A stretch of DNA of 64,000 nucleotides from CAINVV01 sp038323575. Its GTDB lineage: Bacteria; Bacteroidota; Bacteroidia; Bacteroidales; Prolixibacteraceae. Made by a program: the position numbers and the translations under genes. The notes under the pieces are model-generated. The model worked only from the letters and a program-made list of their open reading frames with translations. It was not told the DNA's origin and did not search any database. Of this stretch, positions 18,336 through 28,362 are shown piece by piece (positions within the stretch are counted from its first letter, which is position 1; each line of letters begins with the position of its first letter). Where the stretch lies: assembly GCA_038323575.1 (NCBI GenBank), contig JBBQHB010000006.1, positions 1-64,000 of the forward strand. Reading direction: 5' to 3'.

Positions 18336-20210
18336 ATGTCGCAAAAGATTATTTGTTATATCAGCTTGTTCTGTCTGCTTTTGGCTATCCCCGGTTTGGC
18401 GCAATCCAAGCCGGAGGGTGAATCCCAAATTCAAAAATTGGATAATCCGATAACGGTTTCGTACCTGAAAAAACACCTGAACAGGCAAACACCCAGGCTG
18501 ATTCTCACGCCTGAACTGGAGAAAAACCTACGGTTAAAGCTAAAATCAGATCCACTGGTACAAAATTTCTACAAATACCTGAAGGAGGAGGCCGGACTAA
18601 TTCTCCAAAAACCGTTGCTGAAACATGAACTCGAAGGATTCAGGTTGTTGGCTGTTTCAAGGGAGATGGCCGAACGAATGGGAATTTTGTGCATGGTTTA
18701 CCGGATAGAAAAGAATCCGCTTATCCTTAAGCGGATCGATGCAGAACTGCAGGCTGTTTGTAATTTTAAGGAATGGAATCCCCAGCATTTCCTTGATGTG
18801 GCCGAAATGTCGTTTGCAGTGGCCATTGCAACTGACTGGGCAGGAGAAGCGCTGCCAGGCAGTACCCTGAAGCTGGCCAAAAAATCGATCATTGAAAAAG
18901 GGATCATGCCAAGTTTCAATGAAACCGGCATCAGAATGGGCTGGATTGACGGGGTAAACAACTGGAATGCGGTTTGCCATGGCGGTATGGTTGCTGCTGC
19001 ATTGGCCATTGCGGATATAAATCCCGAATTAGCCGCAAAAACAATTTCAAGGGCGCTCGAAAAACTGTCCAACTCACTCAAAGAGTATAATCCGGACGGC
19101 GTTTACCCTGAAGGACCAACCTACTGGGGGTACGGAACCAGCTATACCATTGTGGCCGCTAACACACTCACCACTGCCCTTGGTTCTGATTTTGGAATAT
19201 CAAAGAGTCCCGGATTTATGGAAGGCCCCAATTTCATCAGGCAGGTAACAGCCCCATCCGGCGAATTTTTCAATTATGCTGATTCGGGTGACAAAAAGGA
19301 TGGAGATCTTTCGGTTATCCTGTCATGGTTCGCTTCCCAAACAGGCAACAAATTGTATTTTGACAAAGAATTTTTCGAAAATCCCCAAAGAGCAGGAAGA
19401 TTAGCCGGACCGGGACTGGTTTGGCTCTCACAGTATTCTGAGAAAAAAACAAGTGAACTGCCCATTAATTGGTGCGGAAAAGGACCGAATCCTGTTGCAG
19501 TCTTTCGCGGAGGCAAAGATGATCCGGGACAATTTTACCTGGCAGTAAAAGGAGGTAAAGCCCAGATCAGTCACGGAAATATGGATGCCGGGACTTTCGT
19601 TTTCGAATTGAACGGGGTACGCTGGGTAACCGATCCGGGAAACCAAAACTACTATCTGCTCAACAAAATTGGGTTCAATCTTTCAGGTATGTGTCAGGAT
19701 TGCGAAAGATGGACCCTGTTGACGAAAGGGAACCAGGGACACAGTACAGTCACAATCAACGATGCCAGATTCAAAGTCGGCGGTTTTGCCCCGATTACCG
19801 GATTCAGGCCAGAAGGTCAACCCGAAGTTACCATTGATATGAAGGAAATATACGGACGGAACATCAACTTAATGCAGCGGAGATTCGTCAAGGAGAGCAA
19901 TCGTTCGGTTTTGATTGAAGATACTTTCGAAACCAACGATTCAACGAGGATGATAACCTGGGGATTAATGACAACCACTGAAGTCATTGCAACTGTTGAT
20001 GGCGCCATCCTCAGCAAAGACGGCAAACAACTGCAGTTAAAAATTATATCCCCTTCAAACGTAAGCATATCTGTCATCCAACTGGATCCTCCTCCTTTGA
20101 ATATTGATAAGAAAATTAATAACCTGAAGAGGATAGAGATCCGGGTGCCAGCATACCTAATTAAAGAAAAAAAAGGTGCAATTTCAGTCAGATTAGCTAC
20201 TGAAGATTAA
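18336..20210 (+). CDS. Heparinase II/III-fold polysaccharide lyase A
   Basis: A 624-aa secreted protein (signal peptide to LAQ, about residue 23). An N-terminal helical (alpha/alpha) toroid (about 50-330) is followed by the Hepar_II_III C-terminal beta-sandwich. Conserved blocks: WNPQHFLDVAEM (148-158), NNWNAVCHGG (208-217), PEGPTYWGYGTS (258-269, Tyr263 the likely catalytic tyrosine), SHGNMDAGTF (412-421, His413) and WVTDPGNQNYY. Lyases of this fold beta-eliminate uronic acid linkages using an Asn/His-Tyr-His set. Family is not fixed by eye; PL21- or PL35-like is most plausible. It is closest to lyase B at 30338 (shared LxNPxTVxYLKxxL N-terminus). Paralogs have Asn where this protein has His215. 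Confidence 0.88.
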   Translation: MSQKIICYISLFCLLLAIPGLAQSKPEGESQIQKLDNPITVSYLKKHLNRQTPRLILTPELEKNLRLKLKSDPLVQNFYKYLKEEAGLILQKPLLKHELEGFRLLAVSREMAERMGILCMVYRIEKNPLILKRIDAELQAVCNFKEWNPQHFLDVAEMSFAVAIATDWAGEALPGSTLKLAKKSIIEKGIMPSFNETGIRMGWIDGVNNWNAVCHGGMVAAALAIADINPELAAKTISRALEKLSNSLKEYNPDGVYPEGPTYWGYGTSYTIVAANTLTTALGSDFGISKSPGFMEGPNFIRQVTAPSGEFFNYADSGDKKDGDLSVILSWFASQTGNKLYFDKEFFENPQRAGRLAGPGLVWLSQYSEKKTSELPINWCGKGPNPVAVFRGGKDDPGQFYLAVKGGKAQISHGNMDAGTFVFELNGVRWVTDPGNQNYYLLNKIGFNLSGMCQDCERWTLLTKGNQGHSTVTINDARFKVGGFAPITGFRPEGQPEVTIDMKEIYGRNINLMQRRFVKESNRSVLIEDTFETNDSTRMITWGLMTTTEVIATVDGAILSKDGKQLQLKIISPSNVSISVIQLDPPPLNIDKKINNLKRIEIRVPAYLIKEKKGAISVRLATED

Positions 20211-20290
20211 GGCCTTATCAAACAGCAGTTATGCTGGACAGACTTACGTATATCATTCTTCAAAACTGATCTGACAAAAAAAGAAAATAG

Positions 20291-22369
20291 ATGAAAAACA
20301 GAGTGGTGCTGCTGCTTCTTTTTTTTATTAGTTACCATCCAATTTCCGCACAGACAAATTACCAGTTTTCTGAAGCGGGGTGCCGGGTTTGGCTGAGAAA
20401 TGACACCCTGACCATTGAAAACAACCTGATAAAAAGAGTATGGAAATGGAACAACGGGAACATCCTTACCATTGGTTTGGAAAATGTGAAATCCGGGAAT
20501 CTTTGGAAAACTACCAACAAACAAGGAGATCTCTTCCTGCCAAAAGAAACTCAAACGGGCAAAAATGCAGAATTAAAAGCCGAATGGATAGCCGACTCCC
20601 GGCAATTTGTGAAGCATTTGAGGACAACAATCCAATACAATCAGGGCTATTTGCAAATAAGAAAAGTATTGAAAATCTATCCTGACTGCCCGGTGATTGC
20701 CACCGAACTGTTTTACAAAGGGATAGCATCAAAGACCTGGTTTGATACGGTTCCGAATGCCTTTGACCTGAAGAACATTGAGACGATATCCAAAAGTACT
20801 GAAGCTGCGAGGTTGCCGGCAATGGAACAGCTTTACCTCCAAGGGAATAACTGGAAAATAAAATCGGTGGAATTTTACGATGTCACAGATCGCTTCAATA
20901 CCCTGGTTTTTCCTGTAAATGCAATGGTTTACCGCCAGGATGCGCTTTACAAAGGCAATCTGCTTTTTGCCCGAAACACTGAATCCGGAGACGGGCTCTT
21001 CATGCAGAAAGAGGCTCCCAATTCCAATACCCAGCTCCACTATCCGTCAGGTGATTTTTTGATCGGACCCGGCAGTTTCAGGTTGATTGGTTTGGGTATC
21101 GACAGTTGCGATATCCAATCTGATCAGTGGATAAAAGGCTATGGCTACATAACAGGAGTTTACAAAGGCAACGAAACCGACGGCGATCGGGCGCTACGCA
21201 GTTACCAGCAAAAGATCCGTCCTTTGTTGCCTGAAAGAGATGAAATGGTGATGGCAAACACCTGGGGCGACCGCGGTCAGGATACCCGTGTCAATGAGGC
21301 TTTCTGCATGAAGGAGATTGAACTGGCAGCAAAAATGGGCATTTCGCACTTCCAGATTGACGACGGCTGGCAAGCAGGGAAATCGGCCAACTCTGCTTAT
21401 GGCGGCACCTTCAAAGATATCTGGAGCAACCCGGATTACTGGAAACCTGATCCGAAAAAATTCCCCAACGGACTTGCACTACTTATTAAAAGGGGAAAGG
21501 AGCTGGGCGTGGAAGTCTGTTTGTGGTACAATCCAAGCATACAGGATAACTATGCTGCGTGGGAAAAGGATGCTGCAGCGCTGATCGGACTTTACAAAGA
21601 ATATGGTATCCGGATTTTCAAGATTGACGGAACAAATATTCCAAATAAGCAAGCAGAAATCCACTTGCGACGGTTGTATGAAAAAGTGATGGAAGCTACC
21701 GGTTGGAAGGTCGTCCTCAACCTTGATGCTACGGCCGGCCGCCGGGGCGGATACTTTTATTTCAACGAATACGGCAATTTCTTTCTCGAAAACCGATACA
21801 CCGACTGGGGGAATTACTATCCTTACCGGACACTGCGCAATTTGTGGATGTTGGCGCATTACATGCCCCCGCAGGGATTACAGATAGAATTCCTGAACAA
21901 ATGGCGCAACAGCGATAAATACAAAAACGACCGCTTTGCACCGGCCAACTACACATTCGGTTACCTGTTTGCCATTACCATGATGGCCCAGCCACTGGCA
22001 TGGATGGAACTGGCAAACTTGCCGGCTGAAGCCTTCACCACAGGCAATACCATTAAAAAATACCGTGAAATACAACACGATCTGCACAGCGGAACCATTT
22101 TCCCGATCGGAAGCGAGCCGGATGGGACAAGTTGGTGCGGCTTTCATTCCTCAGAAGAAAATAAAGGTTACATTTTGGTATTTCGGGAAGACAACAAGGA
22201 GCAGTCGGCCACCATCAGGACGCTTCTGGCACCAGGCAAAACGGTACAACTTACGCCTGTACTTGGTGATGGCAAAGCCTTTCAGGCAAAAACCGGATCA
22301 AACGGTGATTTGACCTTCGTACTCCCCGTTCCTAACAGTTTTGCACTCTTCAGTTATCGTTACAAATAA
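20291..22369 (+). CDS. GH36-like alpha-galactosidase family glycosidase
   Basis: A 692-aa secreted enzyme (signal peptide to ISAQ). An N-terminal beta-sandwich (about 25-290) precedes a clan GH-D TIM barrel (about 310-610). Barrel motifs: ANTWGDRG (322-329), FQIDDGWQAG (354-363), EVCLWYNPS (408-416), FKIDGTN with the probable nucleophile D446, and ENRYTDWGNYYPYRTLRN with the candidate acid/base D505. A C-terminal beta-domain closes the protein (SFALFSYRYK). GH36 relatives remove terminal alpha-galactose or alpha-N-acetylgalactosamine; the exact sugar is not predictable here. It lies between lyase A and the Asp-rich protein in the operon, so it probably trims neutral side branches from lyase products. 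Confidence 0.85.
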   Translation: MKNRVVLLLLFFISYHPISAQTNYQFSEAGCRVWLRNDTLTIENNLIKRVWKWNNGNILTIGLENVKSGNLWKTTNKQGDLFLPKETQTGKNAELKAEWIADSRQFVKHLRTTIQYNQGYLQIRKVLKIYPDCPVIATELFYKGIASKTWFDTVPNAFDLKNIETISKSTEAARLPAMEQLYLQGNNWKIKSVEFYDVTDRFNTLVFPVNAMVYRQDALYKGNLLFARNTESGDGLFMQKEAPNSNTQLHYPSGDFLIGPGSFRLIGLGIDSCDIQSDQWIKGYGYITGVYKGNETDGDRALRSYQQKIRPLLPERDEMVMANTWGDRGQDTRVNEAFCMKEIELAAKMGISHFQIDDGWQAGKSANSAYGGTFKDIWSNPDYWKPDPKKFPNGLALLIKRGKELGVEVCLWYNPSIQDNYAAWEKDAAALIGLYKEYGIRIFKIDGTNIPNKQAEIHLRRLYEKVMEATGWKVVLNLDATAGRRGGYFYFNEYGNFFLENRYTDWGNYYPYRTLRNLWMLAHYMPPQGLQIEFLNKWRNSDKYKNDRFAPANYTFGYLFAITMMAQPLAWMELANLPAEAFTTGNTIKKYREIQHDLHSGTIFPIGSEPDGTSWCGFHSSEENKGYILVFREDNKEQSATIRTLLAPGKTVQLTPVLGDGKAFQAKTGSNGDLTFVLPVPNSFALFSYRYK

Positions 22370-22404
22370 ATAACCATAGTTTACAATTCAAAAAAAATCA
22401 AAAT

Positions 22405-24165
22405 ATGAAAAGAACCCTTCTTTTACTGCAGCTTTTGATTTGGACAGGCCTTCAAACAATATTCTGCGAACAGCTTAACGCTCAGCCGCTGGTACCCTGG
22501 AATACCAATACCAAACTCAACAGCTACCGCCCGCTGCAACCCATGCCAGGCACAAAGCCCGAATTTATTGATCTGGACAACGATGGTGACCCCGATGTGA
22601 TGAAATATACAACGTCCAACGGATTCCCGGTTCAGTGGATTGACGACGACGACGATATGAAGACGACTGATAATGAAGGCGATACAGACAACGACTGTCT
22701 GATGGTGGATGTCAACAAGGACGGGAAATACGGGAGCTATGGTGATGCAGTGATCGACTGGGTCGACACCAACAACGACGGAAAAGCCGACATCCAGATA
22801 TTCTCTGAATTTGCGGCAGAGAAAGACAAAGACAAGCCCTGGGGTCCCGGCCATTTTATGGTGAACATGGATCTGGACAAAGACAACATCCTTAACTACA
22901 TCGACTGGAACACCTTCACGGTCCGCTGTTGGATCCATGACGGAAGATCAGATTTTTTCGAGGATTATTCAGGCAATACGCTGTTTCTGAAAATCCATGC
23001 CTCACCGCAAAATATCAACGATTTGCGCCTGAACTGGGAGAATCCCTTCCTTTTTTACGATGTCGACAACGACGGGCTAACAGAATGTGCCTTCCGCCTG
23101 CTCGACCGCCCGACCTACGGCAAACCGGGAGATAAATTCCTTACTAACCTGACAGGTAAAATCGATTATGTGACAATGGCTTACGACCTTGATATCGACA
23201 ACTCCCCCGGCAATCCGTTCGATTTTGACATGACCATCACACTCCGCGGCGGTGGTTTCGATTACATGGACCAGGTGCACAAATTTAAAAACCTGCGCGG
23301 ACTGCCCGCTGCCGATCAATATTTCATGGATCCCCGCATCCGCCGGCTGGAAGAGTTTATCTATCCCGATCATCAAAATGCCAAAGATCTGATTTTTAAC
23401 CGCGGCAAATGGAACGAGGCATGGCTGGTCTTTGACGAAGATGATGATTGCGAACGCTGGGAGCGTGTCGAACTGCTCGATCCGAAAGAACCCTACACCA
23501 TCGGCGCAAGAAAAGGGGGACTCGACGACAACCAGCAGTCAGATCCGGTTGGTGACCGCGGAGAATGGGATTTGGATAACTCCGGAAACGGAAACTTGTA
23601 TATCAGTCCGCTGGACGGCAAAATTCATCTTTTCGGAGCAGAAACCGGTTACTGGCGGGTAGATCAGAATGCCTTCTACTACCAGGGAATGGGCGGATTG
23701 TACGACGGCTACGGCCCGGTCAGAACGCCGGCAGATCCGACGGTATTCCCGATGGTCAGCTACAAAGATACCGACGGCAACGGCTTCTTCGACACCATTG
23801 CCTACGATCTGGACGGGGATAAAAAAGATGATTTCACCTACTCACTGAAAGAACTCGGCATCAACGATGCTGCTCCCATCCTTGAAATCAAAAACATGCA
23901 GTACACCGATTTCAGCAAACTGAACACCAAAGTTTCTGTAAATGCCTGGAAGAAAGCCCTCTCATTTGTACAGTATGCAGAGAAACAAGGTATTAATACA
24001 AAATGGTATGCGCTGCTAAAAACGCCGAAATCCATCAGGCAGCAATATAGTTTTGGTTACTGGCTCAAGTTCTACCTGTTTATGGATTGCCTGGAGAAAG
24101 CTAAAAATGAGAATAATCCGGCTCTGGCAGCTGAAATTACCAAAACCTATTTCGGACAGAAATAA
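22405..24165 (+). CDS. Secreted Asp-rich calcium-loop protein of unknown function
   Basis: A 586-aa protein with a signal peptide (to about residue 27) and at least eight EF-hand- or dockerin-type DxDxDG-like loops spread through the chain: DLDNDGDPD (57-65), DVNKDGKYG, DTNNDGKAD, DLDKDN, DVDNDGLTE, DLDNSGNGN, DTDGNGFFD, DLDGDKKDD. Between them are unique aromatic-rich segments (NWENPFLFYDV, GMGGLYDGYGPVRTP). The last 90 residues look helical and lack the loops. No known catalytic domain was recognised. The tail holds CLEKAKNENNP and no cell-wall or type IX sorting signal was recognised. It sits inside the lyase operon, so calcium-stabilised binding or cleavage of an acidic glycan is plausible but unproven. 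Confidence 0.75.
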   Translation: MKRTLLLLQLLIWTGLQTIFCEQLNAQPLVPWNTNTKLNSYRPLQPMPGTKPEFIDLDNDGDPDVMKYTTSNGFPVQWIDDDDDMKTTDNEGDTDNDCLMVDVNKDGKYGSYGDAVIDWVDTNNDGKADIQIFSEFAAEKDKDKPWGPGHFMVNMDLDKDNILNYIDWNTFTVRCWIHDGRSDFFEDYSGNTLFLKIHASPQNINDLRLNWENPFLFYDVDNDGLTECAFRLLDRPTYGKPGDKFLTNLTGKIDYVTMAYDLDIDNSPGNPFDFDMTITLRGGGFDYMDQVHKFKNLRGLPAADQYFMDPRIRRLEEFIYPDHQNAKDLIFNRGKWNEAWLVFDEDDDCERWERVELLDPKEPYTIGARKGGLDDNQQSDPVGDRGEWDLDNSGNGNLYISPLDGKIHLFGAETGYWRVDQNAFYYQGMGGLYDGYGPVRTPADPTVFPMVSYKDTDGNGFFDTIAYDLDGDKKDDFTYSLKELGINDAAPILEIKNMQYTDFSKLNTKVSVNAWKKALSFVQYAEKQGINTKWYALLKTPKSIRQQYSFGYWLKFYLFMDCLEKAKNENNPALAAEITKTYFGQK

Positions 24166-24203
24166 AATATAATATCTCATAAGTAATATTAATAATTCAC
24201 GCT

Positions 24204-26174
24204 ATGAAAACACGCTGCCCTGGCCTTAAAATCCTGCTTTTCACCGTTGCGGTGCTTTTCCTATTTGGTTCAATTAATCCGGTAAGTGCCGAATTGACGA
24301 ACAAAGATAGGAATATCCTTGCCAACAAAGCCAAAGCCATCGACCTGGCAAAATCGCTGATTACCGACAACTCCTGGAATAAATTTCCGGATTATAAAAA
24401 CCGGACCTTCTGGAAGAGCCTTCCGGAGAATATCCGGCAGGAATACATCACCAAAGCGGATGGATACCTTGATTACAACTGGCCTGTGGTGAAAGCCACG
24501 GATTACCTGGAATTTATCCGTTCCGGCGATCGCAGGCAGGGAGCTTATTCGGCCTGCAGCAATGCATTGATCTCATTGGTAATGGGAGAATTGGTTGAAG
24601 GCAAGGGTCGTTTCACGGACCAAATCGTGAATGCTGTCTGGTATTTCAGTGAGCAAACCTACTGGGGATGGTCGGCACATTTGAGTGCACAAAAAGCCCC
24701 TACCGGCTTGCCGGATGTCAATGAACCTATCATCGACCTCGGGGTTGGTGAAATTACCAATAACTTATCCTGGACGTGGTACCTTTTTCACGAAGAATTC
24801 GATAAAATACACCCTTTAATTTCAAAGCGGTTGAAACAGGAACTCACCAATAAATCACTAACGCCTTATTTTGAGCGGGATGATTTCGGATACATGGGCT
24901 TTAAAGGGGGCCGTCCCAACAACTGGAATCCCTGGATCAACTACAATATGCTGAACAGCTACTTGTTGATGGAGAGCGATCCTGCCAAAAAAGTGGCTGA
25001 AGTGCAAAAGGTTATCAATTCACTGGACAAATTCCTCAATGGTTATTCCGACGACGGCGGTTGCGATGAAGGGCCCTCCTACTGGGGTGCTGCAGGTGCA
25101 CTGCTCTATGAAAGCCTTGATCTGCTGAAAACAGTTACCAACGGCAAATTCGATGTCTTTGGCGATCCCCTGGTTCAAAATATCGGCAGTTACTTTTATA
25201 AAGTCAATATTCATGCTCCCTATTTTATCAACTTTGCAGATGCCGATGCTACTACCGGAGGGAACCCATCCACCGTGTACAGGTACGGCAAAGCGATAGG
25301 AGATCCTAAGATGCAGCAGTTTGGCGCCTACCTAGGCAAATTGAGCAATTGGGGAGAACATAGCATGGGAGGTAAAATTTGTGATCAAATCAGGAACCTG
25401 GGACTGATGGATGAAATCAAAAATGCTGAAGGCAAAGAAGCCTTGGTAGCTGATTTCTGGTTGCCGGATACCGAAGTGGCAGGAGCCCGCGACAAAGAAG
25501 GAAGTTTTAAAGGCTTTTTCTTCGGTGCCAAGGGTGGCTTTAACGCAGAAAGTCACAACCACAACGATGTCGGCTCCTGCGTGATGTACTTCGACGGTAA
25601 ACCATGCCTGATTGATGTGGGCCGCGAAGAATACACGGCAAGAACATTCAGTTCAAGACGTTATGAAATCTGGACAATGCAGTCAGGATACCACAACCTT
25701 CCCGTTATCAACGGCATTGACGAGAAAGATGGCCGGAACTTCAAGGCGAATAAATCCATGTTCACTGCTAATGCAAAATCGGCTTCCTTCTCTACGGATA
25801 TCGCCGGAGCATATCCCAAAGATGCCCAGGTTAAATCATGGATCCGCAGCTACACCCTTGTCAGAGGTAAGAGCTTCAAAATCAGCGACAAGTTTGAATT
25901 AAACGAAAGGACCAAATCCATCACAAGTTCCAACCTGATCACCTATTGCAAAGTGACGGAAGTAAAACCCGGCTTGCTTAAATTTGAAGGCGATGGTTAC
26001 ATCCTGAACATGACCTACGACCCGAAAACAGTAAAACCAAAAATTGAGTTCAAAGAAATTAAGGACAAATCCTTGATAAGATACTGGCCCAAAGGTGTTA
26101 CCAGGATTTTACTTGAACTGACAGGTACGGGAAAAAGCGGAGGTCAGCAAGTGGTGTTCACAGTCGGAAAATAA
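24204..26174 (+). CDS. Heparinase II/III-fold lyase, PL15-like
   Basis: A 656-aa secreted protein (signal peptide to about residue 29, VSA|E). The helical toroid contains NNWNPWINYNML (239-250) and DDGGCDEGPSYWGAAG (283-298, candidate catalytic Tyr293). The beta-sandwich starts near 430 with FFFGAKGGFNAESHNHND (His451/His453) and CLIDVGREEYTAR. This pattern resembles exo-acting PL15 enzymes (alginate and heparin/heparan exo-lyases) more than the PL12 or PL21 proteins in the same operon. The protein is of normal length for the family. It probably finishes oligosaccharides made by endo-lyases, supplying unsaturated uronates. Exact linkage specificity is unknown. Confidence 0.85.
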   Translation: MKTRCPGLKILLFTVAVLFLFGSINPVSAELTNKDRNILANKAKAIDLAKSLITDNSWNKFPDYKNRTFWKSLPENIRQEYITKADGYLDYNWPVVKATDYLEFIRSGDRRQGAYSACSNALISLVMGELVEGKGRFTDQIVNAVWYFSEQTYWGWSAHLSAQKAPTGLPDVNEPIIDLGVGEITNNLSWTWYLFHEEFDKIHPLISKRLKQELTNKSLTPYFERDDFGYMGFKGGRPNNWNPWINYNMLNSYLLMESDPAKKVAEVQKVINSLDKFLNGYSDDGGCDEGPSYWGAAGALLYESLDLLKTVTNGKFDVFGDPLVQNIGSYFYKVNIHAPYFINFADADATTGGNPSTVYRYGKAIGDPKMQQFGAYLGKLSNWGEHSMGGKICDQIRNLGLMDEIKNAEGKEALVADFWLPDTEVAGARDKEGSFKGFFFGAKGGFNAESHNHNDVGSCVMYFDGKPCLIDVGREEYTARTFSSRRYEIWTMQSGYHNLPVINGIDEKDGRNFKANKSMFTANAKSASFSTDIAGAYPKDAQVKSWIRSYTLVRGKSFKISDKFELNERTKSITSSNLITYCKVTEVKPGLLKFEGDGYILNMTYDPKTVKPKIEFKEIKDKSLIRYWPKGVTRILLELTGTGKSGGQQVVFTVGK

Positions 26175-26202
26175 ACAAACATCAGAAAGGTGTACCTTTA
26201 TT

Positions 26203-28269
26203 ATGACAACTAGCTTAAAAACAACATTATGGCTAATCCTGGCCTGTTTTCTCTGGTCAGCAGAATCTGCAACCGCCCAAAAATTCATCCATCCCGGTAT
26301 TGACCAGACTGCAGCCGATCTTGCCTACATGAAAAAACAGGTACAGGCAGGCGTACAACCCTGGAAAGATGCTTTCGAAAGGCTGAAAACAGCCACAGAT
26401 CTGCAGTTTCAGGTAGTGCCCCATACACATGTCCTGAGAGGACCCTACGGCAGACCCAACATCGGCGGCGACGACCTTTCAAAAGGTTCGAATATGGCCT
26501 ACAACTGTGCCTTAATGGGCTATCTCACAGGCGAAAAGGCTTATTCTGCCAAAGCAATTGAAATCATTAATGCCTGGTCGCCGGTTATCTGGGATTTAGA
26601 CTACAATGATGCCAAATTATTAGCCGGCTGGACCGGACACCTGTTATGCAATTCTGCCGAAATTCTCCGTTATACTAATTCCGGCTGGCAACAAAAAGAC
26701 ATGGATCGTTTTACGCAGATGCTGATGACGGTATACTATCCGCTGATACGCTTCTATTATCCCCAGGCCAACGGCAACTGGGACGGCGCTATCATCCATA
26801 CCATCCTGGCCATGGCCATCTTCACTGACAACCGCGAAATGTTTGACAACGCACTCGGCCATTTTTACCATTCACCGGTCAACGGGAGTATCTTCAAATA
26901 CATCTATCCAAGCGGTCAGTGCCAGGAATCGATGCGCGACCAGGGACATGTTCAGCTGGGCCTCGGCGAGTTCGCCGGTGCCGCCAAAGTTGCATTTACC
27001 CAAGGAGTAGACCTTTTCTCCACTGCCAACAACCGTATAGGACTGGGCTACGAATACACGGCACAATTTCTGCTGGGAAAAACTCCCCATTGTTACGGAA
27101 AAATTTCAGAAAAAGCCAAAAATCTTCGCGACGATTACGAATACGTCTACAGACACTATGCTGCACAGGGGATCGAACTGCCATATACCAAAATGGCTGC
27201 AGATTCGGTCCGCAGCAAAGCAAGCCGGAGTGTTCTGACTGCTTTCAGGGCTCCTTCCGGGAAAGCCGTTGCCAAAAAAGAGGTGCCAGCGCCGTCACAG
27301 ATTGCTTATCCCGCAGGAGCCATGGAAAGTGCCTTCACCAAACCGGCCGGCGATGTCGTTCGGGTCGCTCCTGGACAATCCATTCAGGCCGCGCTGGATG
27401 AAGCTGCCGGTAAAAAAGGGTGGGTGATTGCAACCGCGGGGCTGCATAAACTTCCCGGAACCCTGAAAATTCCGTCAGACGTTACCCTATCGGGGGAAGG
27501 TCTTGGTACAGTACTTATGCTCGATCCCGCTTCAGGGTTACGGGATGCCATCGTAAATGCATCGGATGATCTGCATGATATTACCATTTGTGACCTGGTA
27601 CTTGAAGGCGCACCGGATCCTGATCCTGGCAGCGACCCGAACAGCAAACGATCCTACCGGGGAACTTACAACAGGGGCGGTTTCCTGTTCTACGGAAAAC
27701 AGGAAGGAGCAATGAAAAATTTGACTTTCAGAAACCTGACTGTCAGGAATTGCACCTTCAACGGAATGTTTATCACCGGCGCGGAGAAGGTGAACCTGAT
27801 CTGCTGCGACCTGAATGAAAACGGGATGAACGTGCCCTCCGGCGCCAGGCAGCTGCACAACCTGCTTCTGGGTCACTGTTCAGCTGTCAGTATCACCAAT
27901 TGCAGGCTGGACACCTCTCCGTTAGGCTGTGGTATTGCCATGGCCAATTGTTCCGACGTCACAATTAACAACTGTGAAACTGCACGAAATGGCTGGTATG
28001 GGATATTAATATCAGAAAGCAAAAATATTTCAATCACAGGAAACCTGATCGAAGCGAATGATGCCGACGGAATTATGGTTCAATATTTATACGCTGGATC
28101 AGAAAACATCCGGATCGGCAACAACCTGATCCATTATAACGATGGTTTCGGGATTGCCTCCTATGCGGCGAAAAACGTTACATCCTCCAAAAATAAATAT
28201 GCAGGCAACGGGACTGATTTTAAATCGAATGAGAAAATTAGCCCGGATAAATTTATCTTAATGAAATAA
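26203..28269 (+). CDS. Alginate-lyase-fold (PL38-like) / right-handed beta-helix fusion
   Basis: A 688-aa secreted two-module protein (signal peptide to TAQ, about 26). Residues about 30-330 form an alginate_lyase-type (alpha/alpha) toroid with SNMAYNCALMGYLTG (96-110), NGNWDGAIIHTILAMAIF (190-207) and QESMRDQGHVQLGLGEF (241-257). This is like PL5/PL38; PL38 includes glucuronan and alginate lyases. A Pro/Ala-rich linker (about 345-385) leads to a parallel beta-helix (about 386-680) opening VVRVAPGQSIQAALDEAAGK and rich in NCS/NNC/SKNISITGN rungs, as in PL6/PL31 or pectate-lyase-like proteins. The helix could be a second catalytic module or a binding module. It has at most partial overlap with single-domain relatives. 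Confidence 0.82.
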   Translation: MTTSLKTTLWLILACFLWSAESATAQKFIHPGIDQTAADLAYMKKQVQAGVQPWKDAFERLKTATDLQFQVVPHTHVLRGPYGRPNIGGDDLSKGSNMAYNCALMGYLTGEKAYSAKAIEIINAWSPVIWDLDYNDAKLLAGWTGHLLCNSAEILRYTNSGWQQKDMDRFTQMLMTVYYPLIRFYYPQANGNWDGAIIHTILAMAIFTDNREMFDNALGHFYHSPVNGSIFKYIYPSGQCQESMRDQGHVQLGLGEFAGAAKVAFTQGVDLFSTANNRIGLGYEYTAQFLLGKTPHCYGKISEKAKNLRDDYEYVYRHYAAQGIELPYTKMAADSVRSKASRSVLTAFRAPSGKAVAKKEVPAPSQIAYPAGAMESAFTKPAGDVVRVAPGQSIQAALDEAAGKKGWVIATAGLHKLPGTLKIPSDVTLSGEGLGTVLMLDPASGLRDAIVNASDDLHDITICDLVLEGAPDPDPGSDPNSKRSYRGTYNRGGFLFYGKQEGAMKNLTFRNLTVRNCTFNGMFITGAEKVNLICCDLNENGMNVPSGARQLHNLLLGHCSAVSITNCRLDTSPLGCGIAMANCSDVTINNCETARNGWYGILISESKNISITGNLIEANDADGIMVQYLYAGSENIRIGNNLIHYNDGFGIASYAAKNVTSSKNKYAGNGTDFKSNEKISPDKFILMK

Positions 28270-28281
28270 TATTTTCAACCT

Positions 28282-28310
28282 ACCTGACAGGTTTTGAAAA
28301 CCTGTCAGGT
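28282..28310. terminator. Perfect 14-bp hairpin between lyase genes
   Basis: Arms ACCTGACAGGTTTT and AAAACCTGTCAGGT flank a single G. It lies 13 bp after the PL38-like gene and 52 bp before the PL12-type gene. No long T-run follows, so it may attenuate, protect 3' ends or simply be a dispersed repeat of a kind common in Bacteroidota. Confidence 0.45.
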
Positions 28311-28362
28311 CTAAAGACAAACGGCCCTGAGATGAAAATACCAGTGCAAAACTTTACAACGA

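Noticed and set aside
18199..18453. 84-aa frame upstream of lyase A
   Set aside because: It is encoded by the CTTTGTGT inverted repeat and the out-of-frame start of lyase A.
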